Source: Mycobacterium europaeum
GTDB taxonomy: Bacteria > Actinomycetota > Actinomycetes > Mycobacteriales > Mycobacteriaceae
Length of the DNA: 64,000 nucleotides
NCBI RefSeq assembly: GCF_002102155.1
Contig: NZ_LQOU01000042.1
Coordinates: forward strand, 1-64,000
Direction: 5' to 3'
Shown: positions 1 to 8,325 of the stretch, in pieces
Numbering within the stretch: position 1 is the stretch's first letter
Layout of the letters: every line of letters starts with the position of its first letter
The notes under the pieces: model-generated
The model's database searches: none
The model's input: the letters and a program-made list of their open reading frames with translations, nothing else
Told to the model about the DNA's origin: nothing
Program-made: the position numbers and the translations under genes

Positions 1-343
1 CGCCCCTCCCCCGCCCGCTCCGGTGCAGCTGGCCGGCTTCGACCAGGCGGCCCCTCCGGCCGACCTGCCGCCCGCGCCCCCGGCCGACGTGCCGCCCGCG
101 CCACCGGCCGACGTGCCCCCAGCCGACGCGATGCCGCCGGCGCCTCCGGCCGACCTGCCGCCGGCGCCTCCCGCCGACCTGCCCGTCGCGGACAACGACT
201 TCCACGGCTTCGTGCCGGCCAACATGCCGCAGGACGTCTCCTCGGTCGGCTACACGAAGCAGCTGTGGGAGGCCATCCGGGCACAGGACATTCAGGGCAA
301 CGACGCGCTGGACGCGATCGCGCAGCCGTCCCCGGCCACCTGA
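1..343 (+). CDS. rpfA: Resuscitation-promoting factor RpfA, C-terminal part
   Basis: The 3' end of a gene that begins before the window; the reading frame is already open at base 2. The visible ~113 residues are an alanine-proline repeat region (units such as PPADLPPAP and PPADVPPAP) followed by a compact tail with VGYTKQLWEAIRAQD and GNDALDAIAQP. That tail and the repeats match my recollection of M. tuberculosis RpfA (Rv0867c), a secreted peptidoglycan-cleaving resuscitation factor. The catalytic Rpf domain should lie upstream and cannot be seen. The next genes (moaE2, mog, moaC) converge on it, the order expected beside rpfA. Repeat length varies between strains in this family. Confidence 0.85.
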   Translation, partial: APPPPAPVQLAGFDQAAPPADLPPAPPADVPPAPPADVPPADAMPPAPPADLPPAPPADLPVADNDFHGFVPANMPQDVSSVGYTKQLWEAIRAQDIQGNDALDAIAQPSPAT

Positions 344-362
344 GTTCCGCCCGTCAGACTGC

Positions 363-401
363 CCGGCACGCCTCGAACGTCGACGCTTCGGGGCGTGCCG
401 G
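363..401. terminator. Hairpin between convergent rpfA and moaE2
   Basis: A ten-base stem CCGGCACGCC (363-372) pairs with GGCGTGCCGG (392-401). A second inner stem CGAA/TTCG is nested inside, giving a near-symmetrical structure. It sits in the 78-bp gap between two genes that converge, so a bidirectional terminator is the natural reading. There is no U-tract, which is common for mycobacterial terminators. Confidence 0.5.
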
Positions 402-421
402 CATGCCAAATCGCTACGGCG

Positions 422-847
422 CTACGCCGAGCCCACCCATTCTTCGGTGCCGTCGTCGAAGAACTGGTGCTTCCACACCGGTAGCCGCGCCTTGATGGTG
501 TCCACCAGCAGCGCACAGGTGGCGAACGCGGCCTGACGGTGATCGGCCGCCACCGCCGCCACCAGCGCCGCCTCCCCGATGCGCAGCACGCCGATCCGGT
601 GGCTCGCCGCGACGGCACGCACCCCGCTCGACTGTTCAGCGACCTCCGCGACCACCTCGCCCATGACCTGCTCGGCCGACGGATGCGCGGAATACTCCAG
701 CCGCACCACCCGTCGGCCGCCGTCGTGGTCGCGGATCATGCCGACGAAGCCGACGACGGCGCCGGCCGACTGATGGGCGACCAATTCTTCGTGCCCGGCC
801 AAAGAGATCGGGTGATCGGTCATGGCCGCGCGGACGACGAGCGTCAT
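422..847 (-). CDS. moaE2: Molybdopterin synthase catalytic subunit MoaE
   Basis: The large subunit of molybdopterin synthase transfers sulfur from the MoaD thiocarboxylate to precursor Z (cPMP) to make molybdopterin in the cytoplasm. The protein has 141 residues, the length I recall for M. tuberculosis MoaE2. The C-terminal motif [15 protein letters not shown] carries the two lysines (K119 and K126) that match the catalytic lysines of E. coli MoaE. The ATG at 847 was chosen because it overlaps the mog stop in an ATGA arrangement. It is the last gene of a moaC-mog-moaE2 operon with overlapping junctions. No MoaD is in the window. Confidence 0.93.
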   Translation of the reverse strand: MTLVVRAAMTDHPISLAGHEELVAHQSAGAVVGFVGMIRDHDGGRRVVRLEYSAHPSAEQVMGEVVAEVAEQSSGVRAVAASHRIGVLRIGEAALVAAVAADHRQAAFATCALLVDTIKARLPVWKHQFFDDGTEEWVGSA

Positions 848-1326
848 CCCTGGTGATCTCCACCGGCGAGCTGGTCGAGCGCGTGATCGATCACGCCGGC
901 GAGCACACCCAGGCCGTCGCGCACACCGCCGGGCGAACCCGGCAGGTTGACGATCAGGGTCCGCCCCGCCACGCCGCACACTCCTCGTGACAACACCGAC
1001 GTCGGCACCTTGGGCAGCCCCGACCGGCGAATGGCGTCGGCCAGCCCCGGGATCATGTAGTCCAGCAGGGCCACGGTCTGGTCGGGGGTGCTGTCGCTCG
1101 GCGAGATGCCCGTGCCGCCGGAGGTGATGATGACGTCAACGCCGTCGCGGACCGCCTTGCGCAGGGCATCGCCCACCGGATCGCCGTCGGGAACCACCTC
1201 CGGCTCGGTGAATGAAAACCCGCGCTCGCCGAGCCATTCGGCGATGAACGGCCCGCACCGATCGTCGTAGACTCCCGCCGACGCGCGGGTCGAGGCGATG
1301 ATGACGCGGGCGGATCGGGCGCCCAT
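844..1326 (-). CDS. mog: Molybdopterin adenylyltransferase Mog
   Basis: A MoaB/Mog family protein that adenylates molybdopterin before molybdate insertion. It has 160 residues. TSGGTG at 68-73 and a later NLPGSPGG are the molybdopterin-binding signatures of the family. The ATG at 1326 was preferred over an ATG 12 bases upstream because it gives the family length and forms a TGATG junction with the moaC stop. Its 3' end overlaps moaE2 by ATGA, so translation of the three genes is probably coupled. Confidence 0.92.
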   Translation of the reverse strand: MGARSARVIIASTRASAGVYDDRCGPFIAEWLGERGFSFTEPEVVPDGDPVGDALRKAVRDGVDVIITSGGTGISPSDSTPDQTVALLDYMIPGLADAIRRSGLPKVPTSVLSRGVCGVAGRTLIVNLPGSPGGVRDGLGVLAGVIDHALDQLAGGDHQG

Positions 1327-1853
1327 CACCGCTCCCACGTTCCGGTCTTGCCGCCTTCCTTGCGCAGCACCCGAATGTCATCGAGGCGCGCGGCGGGATC
1401 GACGGCTTTGATCATGTCGTAGAGCGTCAGGCCGGCCACACTGACGGCGGTCAGCGCCTCCATCTCCACGCCCGTGCGGTCGGTGCTGCGCACCGTCGCG
1501 GTGATCTCGATCTCGGAGGGCCCCACGGTGAATTCCACGTCGACTCCGGTGAGCGCCAACTGGTGGCAGAGCGGTATCAGGTCGCTGGTGCGCTTCGCCG
1601 CCAGGATGCCCGCCACCCGGGCGGTGGCCAGCGCGTCGCCCTTGGGCAGGCCCCCTGCCGAGATCAGCTCCACGACGCGCTGCGACGTGCGCACGGCGCC
1701 CGCCGCGACGGCGGTCCGCTTGGTCGCGCCCTTGCCGCTGACGTCGACCATGTGCGCCGAACCGCGGTCGTCCAGGTGTGACAGCGAGCCAGCAGGGGAT
1801 TCACCCGTCGCCCAGCTCGCCGGGGGCTTGGCGGCCTCGGAGGCCCTAGCCAT
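1326..1853 (-). CDS. moaC2: Cyclic pyranopterin monophosphate synthase MoaC
   Basis: MoaC rearranges the 3',8-cyclo-GTP made by MoaA into cyclic pyranopterin monophosphate, an early step of molybdenum cofactor synthesis. The 175-residue protein contains [33 protein letters not shown] and [18 protein letters not shown], all typical MoaC segments. The N-terminal ~25 residues are less conserved and are longer than I recall for the M. tuberculosis MoaC2. It is the first gene of the moaC-mog-moaE2 operon and follows a small conserved gene by 8 bp. Confidence 0.93.
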   Translation of the reverse strand: MARASEAAKPPASWATGESPAGSLSHLDDRGSAHMVDVSGKGATKRTAVAAGAVRTSQRVVELISAGGLPKGDALATARVAGILAAKRTSDLIPLCHQLALTGVDVEFTVGPSEIEITATVRSTDRTGVEMEALTAVSVAGLTLYDMIKAVDPAARLDDIRVLRKEGGKTGTWER

Positions 1854-1861
1854 GCTGGCGC

Positions 1862-2071
1862 CTACCGGTTAACGACGGTGACCGGGTGCAGGTAGGGCAG
1901 GTCAGTGGAGGGCAGCGGGAACACCATCTCGCCGAAGGGGGACAACGCACCCGTCCGGTCGGTCACGAGTTCGCTCACCGCGTGGTCGTCGGGGTCCGTC
2001 GTCGGCCACCCGTTGTCGACATACCTGGTTTTGCGGGCTTTGCCCTCAGCAGTGTCAGCCACGCCGTCCAT
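1862..2071 (-). CDS. Small conserved mycobacterial protein (Rv0863-like)
   Basis: About 69 residues, polar, with no membrane segment. It contains [19 protein letters not shown] and ends with [14 protein letters not shown]. Its position directly upstream of moaC and divergent from the XPB-type gene matches the small hypothetical Rv0863. ATG at 2071 is chosen; a GTG seven codons upstream (2092) is possible, and neither has a convincing ribosome-binding site. Function is unknown. Its location suggests co-transcription with the molybdopterin genes, but nothing in the sequence links it to them. Confidence 0.7.
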   Translation of the reverse strand: MDGVADTAEGKARKTRYVDNGWPTTDPDDHAVSELVTDRTGALSPFGEMVFPLPSTDLPYLHPVTVVNR

Positions 2072-2180
2072 TCTGACAGGTCGCTGTTGCACGCGTCGTG
2101 CAAGACCGTCAGTTCGGCCGACGAGCTGCCGGCCTTCGCTGCCTGCTCAGCACCGACCGACTGCTTTACGCTGGTCAGCA

Positions 2181-4433
2181 ATGACCGACAACACCCCGGA
2201 TATCCCGCTGGGGTCGTGGCTGGCCGACTTGCCCGACGAGCGGCTGATCCGCCTGCTAGAGCTGCGGCCGGACCTCGCCCAGCCGCCGCCCGGCAGCATC
2301 GCCGCGCTGGCCGCCCGCGCGCAGGCCCGCCAGTCGGTGAAGGCCGCCACCGACGAGCTCGACTTCCTGCGCCTGGCGGTGCTCGACGCGCTGTTGGTGC
2401 TGCAGGCCGACGCCACGCCGGTGCCCACGGCGAAACTGCTGGCCCTGATCGGCGAGCGCGCTCCCGAGTCCGACGTGGCGCAGGCGCTGGACGATCTCCG
2501 GGAGCGCGCCCTGGTCTGGGGGGATGCGGCGCTGCGCGTCGCTCCCGACGCCGGCACGGCCCTGCCGTGGCACCCGGGCCAGGTCACCCTCGAGGACGCC
2601 TCCCGCACCGGCGAGGAGATCGCCCGTCTCATCGACGGGCTGAGCCAGGCGCAGCGCGAAGTGCTGGAAAAGCTCCTCGAGGGCTCCCCGATGGGCCGCA
2701 CCCGTGACGCCGCGCCGGGCGCCCCGGCGGACCGGCCGGTGCCCCAGCTGCTGGCGATGGGCCTGTTGCGACGCATCGACGCCGAAACGGTGATCCTGCC
2801 CCGCCACGTCGGGCAGGTGCTGCGCGGCGAGCAGCCCGGCCCCATGCGGCTGACGGCACCCGACCCGGTGGTGTCGACCACCACCACCGCCGACGTCGAC
2901 GCGGCGGCGGCCGGGGCCACCATCGACCTGTTGCGTGAACTCGACGTCCTCATCGCCGCGCTCGCCGCCGCACCGGTTTCCGAGCTGCGCAGCGGCGGAC
3001 TGGGAGTCCGCGATGTCAAACGGCTCGGCAAGACGACCGGCATCGACGAGTCGCGGTTGGGGCTCATTCTGGAGGTGGCGGCCGCGGCCGGCCTGATCGC
3101 GAGCGGGATGCCGGACCCGGAACCGGCCACCGGCGAGGCCCCGTACTGGGCGCCGACCGTGGCCACCGACCGGTTCACCGCGCTGCCCGCCGCCGAACGC
3201 TGGCAGCTGCTGGCCAGCAGCTGGCTCGACCTGCCGAGCCGCCCGGCCTTGATCGGCACCCGCGGTCCCGACGCCAAACCCTATGGCGCCCTTACCGATG
3301 CGCTGTACTCGACCGCCGCGCCACTGGATCGCCGGCTGTTGCTGGACACGCTGGCGCACTTGCCGCCGGGCGCCGGTGTCAACACGGCCGAGGCGTCGGC
3401 CGCCCTCATCTGGCGGCGGCCGCGCTGGGCCAAGCGGCTGCAGCCGGGGCCCGTGGGTGACCTGCTGGCCGAGAGCCAGGCGTTGGGCCTGGTGGGACGG
3501 GGGGCGCTCAGCACCCCCGCCCGGGCCCTGCTGAACGAAGGCCCCGCCGCCGCGGTCGACGCCATGGCGCGGGCCCTGCCGCAACCGATCGATTACTTCC
3601 TGATCCAGGCCGACCTGACCGTCGTCGTGCCGGGCCCACTGCAGCGCGACCTGGCCGAGCAACTGGCCGCGGTGGCCACCGTCGAATCGGCCGGCACCGC
3701 GATGGTGTACCGCATCAGCGAGCAGACGATCCGGCATGCCCTCGACGTCGGGAAGACCCGCGACTGGATGCATACCCTGTTCGCCAAACATTCTAAAACC
3801 CCTGTCCCCCAAGGGCTTACCTATCTGATCGACGACGTCGCACGCCGGCACGGCCAGCTGCGGATCGGGATGGCGGCCTCGTTCGTACGGTGCGAGGACC
3901 CGGCGCTGCTGGCCCAGGCCGTCGCCGCCCCCGCGACCGAGGGGGTGCAACTGCGCGCCCTGGCGCCGACCGTCGCGGTGTCTCCGGCGCCGATCGCCGA
4001 GGTGCTGCTCGCATTGCGGGCCGCGGGCTTCGCCCCCGCGGCCGAGGACTCCACCGGCGCCATCGTCGACGTCCGGCCGCAGGGGGCCCGGGTGCCCACG
4101 CCCCAGCAGCGGCGGCCCTACCGCCCGATGCCGCGCCCCAACAACGAGAGTCTGAACGCGGTGGTGGCGGTGCTGCGGAAGGTGACGGCCGCGCCGTTCG
4201 GCAGCATTCGCGTCGACCCGGCGGTCACCATGTCGCTGTTGCAGCGCGCGGCCAGGGAACAAGACACGCTGGTGATCGGTTATCTAGACGCCGCCGGTGT
4301 GGCCACCCAGCGCGTGGTGTCGCCGATCACCGTCCGGGGCGGCCAGCTGACCGCCTTCGACTCGGCGTCGGGGCGGCTGCGCGACTTCGCCATCCACCGC
4401 ATCACGTCGGTGGTGTCGGCCAACAGCCGATAA
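2181..4433 (+). CDS. XPB/Ssl2-like helicase-associated domain protein (Rv0862c-like)
   Basis: A 750-residue cytoplasmic protein starting MTDNTPDIPLGSWLADL. It lacks Walker A and DExx motifs, so it is not itself a helicase. The C-terminal third has the pattern of the XPB/Ssl2-like N-terminal domain found in bacterial helicase-associated proteins, including QPIDYFLIQADLTVVVPGP, YRISEQTIRHALDVG and GLTYLIDDVARRHGQLRIG. The middle is alanine- and proline-rich. It lies 94 bp upstream of the XPB helicase gene on the same strand, an order conserved in mycobacteria, so a partner role in DNA repair is likely but inferred. ATG 2181 is chosen because the upstream extension is not conserved-looking. Confidence 0.82.
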   Translation: MTDNTPDIPLGSWLADLPDERLIRLLELRPDLAQPPPGSIAALAARAQARQSVKAATDELDFLRLAVLDALLVLQADATPVPTAKLLALIGERAPESDVAQALDDLRERALVWGDAALRVAPDAGTALPWHPGQVTLEDASRTGEEIARLIDGLSQAQREVLEKLLEGSPMGRTRDAAPGAPADRPVPQLLAMGLLRRIDAETVILPRHVGQVLRGEQPGPMRLTAPDPVVSTTTTADVDAAAAGATIDLLRELDVLIAALAAAPVSELRSGGLGVRDVKRLGKTTGIDESRLGLILEVAAAAGLIASGMPDPEPATGEAPYWAPTVATDRFTALPAAERWQLLASSWLDLPSRPALIGTRGPDAKPYGALTDALYSTAAPLDRRLLLDTLAHLPPGAGVNTAEASAALIWRRPRWAKRLQPGPVGDLLAESQALGLVGRGALSTPARALLNEGPAAAVDAMARALPQPIDYFLIQADLTVVVPGPLQRDLAEQLAAVATVESAGTAMVYRISEQTIRHALDVGKTRDWMHTLFAKHSKTPVPQGLTYLIDDVARRHGQLRIGMAASFVRCEDPALLAQAVAAPATEGVQLRALAPTVAVSPAPIAEVLLALRAAGFAPAAEDSTGAIVDVRPQGARVPTPQQRRPYRPMPRPNNESLNAVVAVLRKVTAAPFGSIRVDPAVTMSLLQRAAREQDTLVIGYLDAAGVATQRVVSPITVRGGQLTAFDSASGRLRDFAIHRITSVVSANSR

Positions 4434-4455
4434 TGGATGGTTGGTGCGGCGAGAC

Positions 4456-4531
4456 ATGAGGAGGATCGGCGTTCGTGACTCGCGCCGGCGACGATGCAGA
4501 GCGAAGCGATGAGGAGGAGCGGCGCCCGTGA
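4456..4531 (+). repeat. MIRU element (mycobacterial interspersed repetitive unit)
   Basis: The sequence contains CGGCGACGATGCAGAGCGAA followed by GCGATGAGGAGGAGCGGCGC, which I recognise as the MIRU consensus of M. tuberculosis. A second partial unit (ATGAGGAGGATCGGCG at 4456-4471) precedes it, so about one and a half units are present. Its GAGGAGGAG is the only good Shine-Dalgarno sequence ahead of ercc3, and the element ends on the GTG start codon of that gene. Confidence 0.85.
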
Positions 4532-6177
4532 CTGACGGCCCGTTGATTGTGCAGTCCGACAAGACGGTGCTGCTCGAGGTCGACCACGAGCTGGCCGGCG
4601 CCGCGCGTGCCGCCATCGCGCCGTTCGCCGAGCTGGAGCGCGCGCCCGAGCACGTGCACACCTACCGCATCACCCCGTTGGCGCTGTGGAACGCCCGCGC
4701 CGCGGGCCACGACGCCGAGCAGGTGGTCGACGCGCTGGTCAGCTTCTCGCGCTACGCGGTGCCCCAGCCGCTGCTCGTCGACATCGTCGACACCATGGCC
4801 CGCTACGGGCGCCTGCAGCTGGTCAAACACCCGGCGCACGGCCTGACCCTGCTGAGCCTGGACCGCGCGGTGCTCGAGGAGGTGCTGCGCAACAAGAAGA
4901 TCGCCCCCATGCTCGGCGCGCGGATCGACGAGGACACCGTCGTCGTGCACCCCAGCGAGCGCGGCCGGGTCAAGCAGATGCTGCTCAAGATCGGTTGGCC
5001 CGCCGAGGACCTGGCGGGCTACGTCGACGGCGAGGCCCACCCGATCAGCCTGGCGCAGGACGGCTGGCACCTGCGCGACTACCAGCAGATGGCCACGGAC
5101 TCGTTCTGGTCCGGCGGGTCGGGGGTGGTGGTGCTTCCGTGCGGGGCAGGCAAGACGCTGGTGGGCGCGGCCGCGATGGCGAGGGCCAGCGCGACGACGC
5201 TGATCCTGGTCACCAACGTCGTCGCGGCGCGGCAATGGAAGCGCGAACTGGTCGCGCGCACATCCCTGACCGAGGACGAGGTCGGCGAATATTCGGGTGA
5301 GCGCAAGGAGATTCGGCCCGTCACGATCTCGACGTACCAGATGATCACCCGCCGCACGAAGGGCGAGTACCGGCACCTGGAGCTCTTCGACAGCCGCGAC
5401 TGGGGTCTGATCATCTACGACGAGGTCCACCTGCTGCCGGCGCCGGTGTTCCGGATGACCGCCGACCTGCAATCCAAGCGGCGCCTGGGCCTCACCGCCA
5501 CGCTGGTCCGCGAGGACGGCCGCGAGGGCGACGTGTTCTCCCTCATCGGCCCGAAGCGCTACGACGCGCCGTGGAAGGACATCGAGGCCCAGGGCTGGAT
5601 CGCGCCGGCCGAGTGTGTCGAGGTGCGGGTCACCATGACCGACAACGAGCGGATGATGTACGCCACCGCGGAACCCGAAGAGCGCTACAAGCTTTGCTCG
5701 ACGGCGCGATCCAAGATCGCCGTCGTGAAGTCGATTCTGGACAAGCACCCCGGCGAGCAGACGCTGGTGATCGGCGCTTACCTCGACCAGCTCGACGAGC
5801 TGGGCGCCGAGCTGGACGCGCCGGTGATCCAGGGATCGACCCGGACCAAGGAACGCGAGGAATTGTTCGACGCGTTCCGCCGCGGCGAGGTGTCCACGCT
5901 GGTGGTGTCCAAGGTCGCCAACTTCTCCATCGACTTACCGGAAGCCTCTGTGGCCGTGCAGGTTTCGGGGACCTTCGGCTCGCGCCAGGAGGAGGCTCAG
6001 CGGCTCGGGCGGTTGCTGCGGCCGAAGGCGGACGGCGGTGGGGCCATCTTCTACTCCGTGGTGGCCCGCGACAGCCTGGACGCCGAGTACGCCGCGCACC
6101 GGCAACGCTTCCTCGCCGAGCAGGGCTACGGCTACATCATCCGCGACGCGGACGACCTTCTGGGCCCGGCGATTTAG
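4528..6177 (+). CDS. ercc3: DNA repair helicase XPB/ERCC3
   Basis: A 549-residue superfamily 2 DNA helicase of the XPB family. Residues 1-~180 form the N-terminal XPB/Ssl2 and damage-recognition region. Walker A is LPCGAGKT near residue 204-211, the DEVH box (IYDEVHLLPA) is near 298, and motif III (LTATLVREDG, containing the RED sequence) follows. Motif VI residues occur in EEAQRLGRLLRP. XPB unwinds DNA in an ATP-dependent manner and is linked to nucleotide excision repair. The GTG at 4528 uses the GAGGAGGAG of the overlapping MIRU repeat as ribosome-binding site. The neighbouring Rv0862c-like protein is its conserved partner. Confidence 0.93.
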   Translation: MTDGPLIVQSDKTVLLEVDHELAGAARAAIAPFAELERAPEHVHTYRITPLALWNARAAGHDAEQVVDALVSFSRYAVPQPLLVDIVDTMARYGRLQLVKHPAHGLTLLSLDRAVLEEVLRNKKIAPMLGARIDEDTVVVHPSERGRVKQMLLKIGWPAEDLAGYVDGEAHPISLAQDGWHLRDYQQMATDSFWSGGSGVVVLPCGAGKTLVGAAAMARASATTLILVTNVVAARQWKRELVARTSLTEDEVGEYSGERKEIRPVTISTYQMITRRTKGEYRHLELFDSRDWGLIIYDEVHLLPAPVFRMTADLQSKRRLGLTATLVREDGREGDVFSLIGPKRYDAPWKDIEAQGWIAPAECVEVRVTMTDNERMMYATAEPEERYKLCSTARSKIAVVKSILDKHPGEQTLVIGAYLDQLDELGAELDAPVIQGSTRTKEREELFDAFRRGEVSTLVVSKVANFSIDLPEASVAVQVSGTFGSRQEEAQRLGRLLRPKADGGGAIFYSVVARDSLDAEYAAHRQRFLAEQGYGYIIRDADDLLGPAI

Positions 6178-6181
6178 CCTC

Positions 6182-6244
6182 GGCGAGCAGACGCAGAATC
6201 GCATGGATCGCCCTGCGCCAGTGCGATTCCGCGTCTGCTCGCGC
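6182..6244. repeat. Palindromic hairpin repeat, copy 1
   Basis: GCGAGCAGACGCAGAATCGCA (6183-6203) is followed, after 18 bases, by its near-perfect reverse complement ending TCTGCTCGC (6222-6243). It fills the gap between the convergent ercc3 and thiolase-like genes. A second copy is at 12184-12243, also between convergent genes. A bidirectional terminator role is likely. Confidence 0.8.
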
Positions 6245-6250
6245 CACTCA

Positions 6251-7396
6251 CTAGAGCGACAGGATGGTCGCCGAGGCGGTGCCCGGGGCCCCGTATACCT
6301 GGGCCAGCCCGACGCGCGGATTGCCGGGCACCTGGCGCTCGCCGGCCTCACCGCGCAACTGGCGCACCAGTTCGTGCATCTGCCGCAGCCCGGACGCGCC
6401 GATCGGCTCGCCGTTGGCGATCAACCCGCCGTCGGTGTTGACCGGCATCGAGCCGTGGATCTCGGTGGCACCGTCGGCCACCAGCTTCTCCTGCTCACCG
6501 TCGGCGCACAGACCGGTCTCGGCCATGTGGATCACCTCCGCGCCCGCATCGGTGTCCTGCAGTTGGGCGACGTCGACGTCCTCGGGCCCGATGCCGGCGG
6601 CCTCGTAGGCCGCCCGCGCCGCGTACACCGTCGGCGAGGCGTCCTCGTCCAGCGGGGCCGACGTGGCGTGCACCTCGTAGGCACCGAACCTCCGGGTACG
6701 AATCTCGCAGGCGCGCACGTACACCGGCTTGTCGGTGAACTTATGTGCCAGGTCGGCGCGGCACATGATCACCGCGGCGGCGCCCTCGTCGGGCGCACAG
6801 AACATGTACTGCGTCAGCGGGTAGTTGAGCACGGTGGAGTTGAGGATCTCGTCCTCGGAAATCGGCTTGCGGCGGAAGGCGTTCGGATTCAGCGCGCCGT
6901 TGCGGAAGTTCTTGGCCGCGACCTTGGCCAGCGTGGCCTGGGAGATGTTGTGGTCGTGAATGTACTTGTTGGCCTTCATGCCGAAGAACTTGGTGGTGAC
7001 GAACTGCCCGTTCTGGGCGTACCACTGCGGCAGCGCCAGCTTGGCGGGGTCGTCGGTGAACGCGCCGCGGGGGTGCTTGTCCAGGCCGATGGCGATGCCG
7101 ATGTCGTACTTGCCCAGCCGGATCGTGTCGGCGGTCTGCTGAATCGCACTCGCCGCGGTGGCGCACGCGTTGAACACGTTGGTGAACGTGATGCCGGTCA
7201 GCCCGACCAGGCGGGTCACCGCGTCGGGATTGGACACCTCGTGGCTGCCGCCGAAGCCGAACTGGATGTCCTTCCACGCCACGCCGGCGTCCTTCAGGGC
7301 GGACTGGACCGCCTCGGCACCCATCTGCATTGCGGTCTTGTCGAACCGGCCGAAGGGGTGCAGGCCCACGCCGATGATGGCGACGTCGTTGGTCAT
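6251..7396 (-). CDS. Thiolase-like lipid-transfer protein (SCP-x/Ltp family)
   Basis: A 381-residue thiolase-fold protein. The N-terminal nucleophile region NVFNACATAASAI holds the active-site cysteine near residue 79. In the C-terminal half the usual GHP-x-GASG motif reads GEPIGASG, so the thiolase histidine is a glutamate, and the HDCF-type motif is absent (QDTDAGAEVIHMAETG). Together with the DUF35 protein encoded just upstream, this resembles Ltp2-type proteins that act as retro-aldolases with a DUF35 partner in steroid side-chain degradation rather than true thiolases. The reaction is inference. Start ATG 7396; a GTGGCGATCGC repeat lies between it and the DUF35 gene. Confidence 0.8.
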   Translation of the reverse strand: MTNDVAIIGVGLHPFGRFDKTAMQMGAEAVQSALKDAGVAWKDIQFGFGGSHEVSNPDAVTRLVGLTGITFTNVFNACATAASAIQQTADTIRLGKYDIGIAIGLDKHPRGAFTDDPAKLALPQWYAQNGQFVTTKFFGMKANKYIHDHNISQATLAKVAAKNFRNGALNPNAFRRKPISEDEILNSTVLNYPLTQYMFCAPDEGAAAVIMCRADLAHKFTDKPVYVRACEIRTRRFGAYEVHATSAPLDEDASPTVYAARAAYEAAGIGPEDVDVAQLQDTDAGAEVIHMAETGLCADGEQEKLVADGATEIHGSMPVNTDGGLIANGEPIGASGLRQMHELVRQLRGEAGERQVPGNPRVGLAQVYGAPGTASATILSL

Positions 7397-7415
7397 CTCA
7401 GTCTCCTACGGGGTA

Positions 7416-7464
7416 GATGGTCGCGGCCCGCTTCGCCCGGCCGAGGCCGCGCTCGCGATCGCCA
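7416..7464. repeat. GTGGCGATCGC interspersed repeat, copy 1
   Basis: On the minus strand it begins GTGGCGATCGCGAGCGCGG and ends GGGCCGCGACCATC. Two more copies are at 18957-19010 and 55503-55550. It occupies almost the whole gap between the DUF35 gene stop (7465) and the thiolase-like start (7396). This copy has a diverged centre compared with the other two. Confidence 0.7.
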
Positions 7465-7878
7465 CTAGACCGGCCGGAACGCGAACGTCATGATTTCGGT
7501 GCCCTCGTCGTCGGTGGTGAGCGGCACCATGGTGAGCTCGACCTCCTGCCCGAATTGCAGCTTGGCCGGGTCGTTCTCGGTCAACCGCCCCTCGACGCGG
7601 ATCACGTCGTCGAGCTGTACCAGCCCCACCCCGAACGGGACGAAGTCCTTGCCGGTGGGGCCGGCGTAGGGGGCCCCGGGCGGGAAGCCCTGGGTGGTCC
7701 ACGCGACGAGCGTTCCCCGGCGTGGCAGCAACACGTCGCTCATCTGGCCGGCGCTGCAACGCGGGCACCACTGCTGCACCGGGAAGGTGGTGGCGCCGCA
7801 GCTGCCACACCGACTGCCGATCAGCTGTGGGCTCTCATCGGGCCAGGTCGAGATCTCGGGGGCGAGTGCTTTTTGCAT
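7465..7878 (-). CDS. Zn-ribbon OB-fold protein, DUF35 family
   Basis: 137 residues. A rubredoxin-like zinc ribbon with C24, C27, C38 and C41 (CGSC and CPRC) is followed by an OB-fold domain (PRRGTLVAWTTQGFPPG and RVEGRLTEND). DUF35 proteins are acyl-CoA-binding partners of thiolase-fold enzymes, as in ChsH2-Ltp2. The gene is directly upstream of a thiolase-like gene on the same strand, so the two probably form one complex. The start ATG at 7878 follows a GGAGGATCC-type ribosome-binding site. The cysteines and fold are visible; the partner assignment is from family knowledge. Confidence 0.87.
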   Translation of the reverse strand: MQKALAPEISTWPDESPQLIGSRCGSCGATTFPVQQWCPRCSAGQMSDVLLPRRGTLVAWTTQGFPPGAPYAGPTGKDFVPFGVGLVQLDDVIRVEGRLTENDPAKLQFGQEVELTMVPLTTDDEGTEIMTFAFRPV

Positions 7879-8028
7879 CGGGATCCTCCAGCGGGGCCGC
7901 CAACAGAATGTTGCTCACTGAACCGTATAACAGCTTTCCGAAAAGTGGAAACCGCATTCTCATGGCGTGCGGGAGCGCGGGGCTGGGCTATCTTGGCCGA
8001 GGGTCGCGGCGACGTAAGGAGACGATCA

Positions 8029-8322
8029 ATGCCCGTCACGGTGATACTCGAGCTGAAGTTCAGGCCCGACGCGGTGCCCCAGGCGCGCGAGGTCATGGGC
8101 CGGGCGCTGAAAGACACCCGCGCGTTCGCCGGCAACCTGGGCACCGATGTGCTCGTCGACGAGGACGACCAAGCCCACTGGCTGATCTACGAGCTGTGGG
8201 ACACGGTCGAGCACGACGAGGCCTACCGCGCGTTTCGCGCCGGCGAAGGCCGGCTCACCGAGTTGCCGCCGCTGCTGGCCGAGCCGCCCGTCAAGAAGAG
8301 GTACACCACCTCCGACATCTGA
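8029..8322 (+). CDS. Antibiotic biosynthesis monooxygenase (ABM) domain protein
   Basis: 97 residues with the pattern of a single ferredoxin-like ABM domain: MPVTVILELKFRPDA at the start, then a predicted helix, DVLVDEDDQAHWLIYELWD, and HDEAYRAFRA. ABM proteins are small dimers that include heme-degrading and quinol-type monooxygenases; the substrate cannot be predicted here. The ATG at 8029 has an AAGGAG ribosome-binding site 9 bases upstream. It is divergent from the DUF35-thiolase operon and its end nearly touches the convergent F420-type oxidoreductase (3-bp gap). Confidence 0.75.
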   Translation: MPVTVILELKFRPDAVPQAREVMGRALKDTRAFAGNLGTDVLVDEDDQAHWLIYELWDTVEHDEAYRAFRAGEGRLTELPPLLAEPPVKKRYTTSDI

Positions 8323-8325
8323 CGG

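Noticed and set aside
60-190. Short direct repeats that could suggest a CRISPR or tandem-repeat locus
   Set aside because: They are coding repeats of the RpfA Pro-Ala region, without spacers.
2256-4262. Long open frame (668 codons) on the minus strand opposite the Rv0862c-like gene
   Set aside because: It mirrors a well-supported coding gene in high-GC DNA. Its translation is Gly/Arg/His/Gln-rich with no recognisable domain.
7947-7961. GGAAACCGCATTCTC as an eighth copy of the 15-bp operator
   Set aside because: The right half is perfect and it lies in a divergent promoter gap, but the left half matches only three of six bases. Not strong enough to list.
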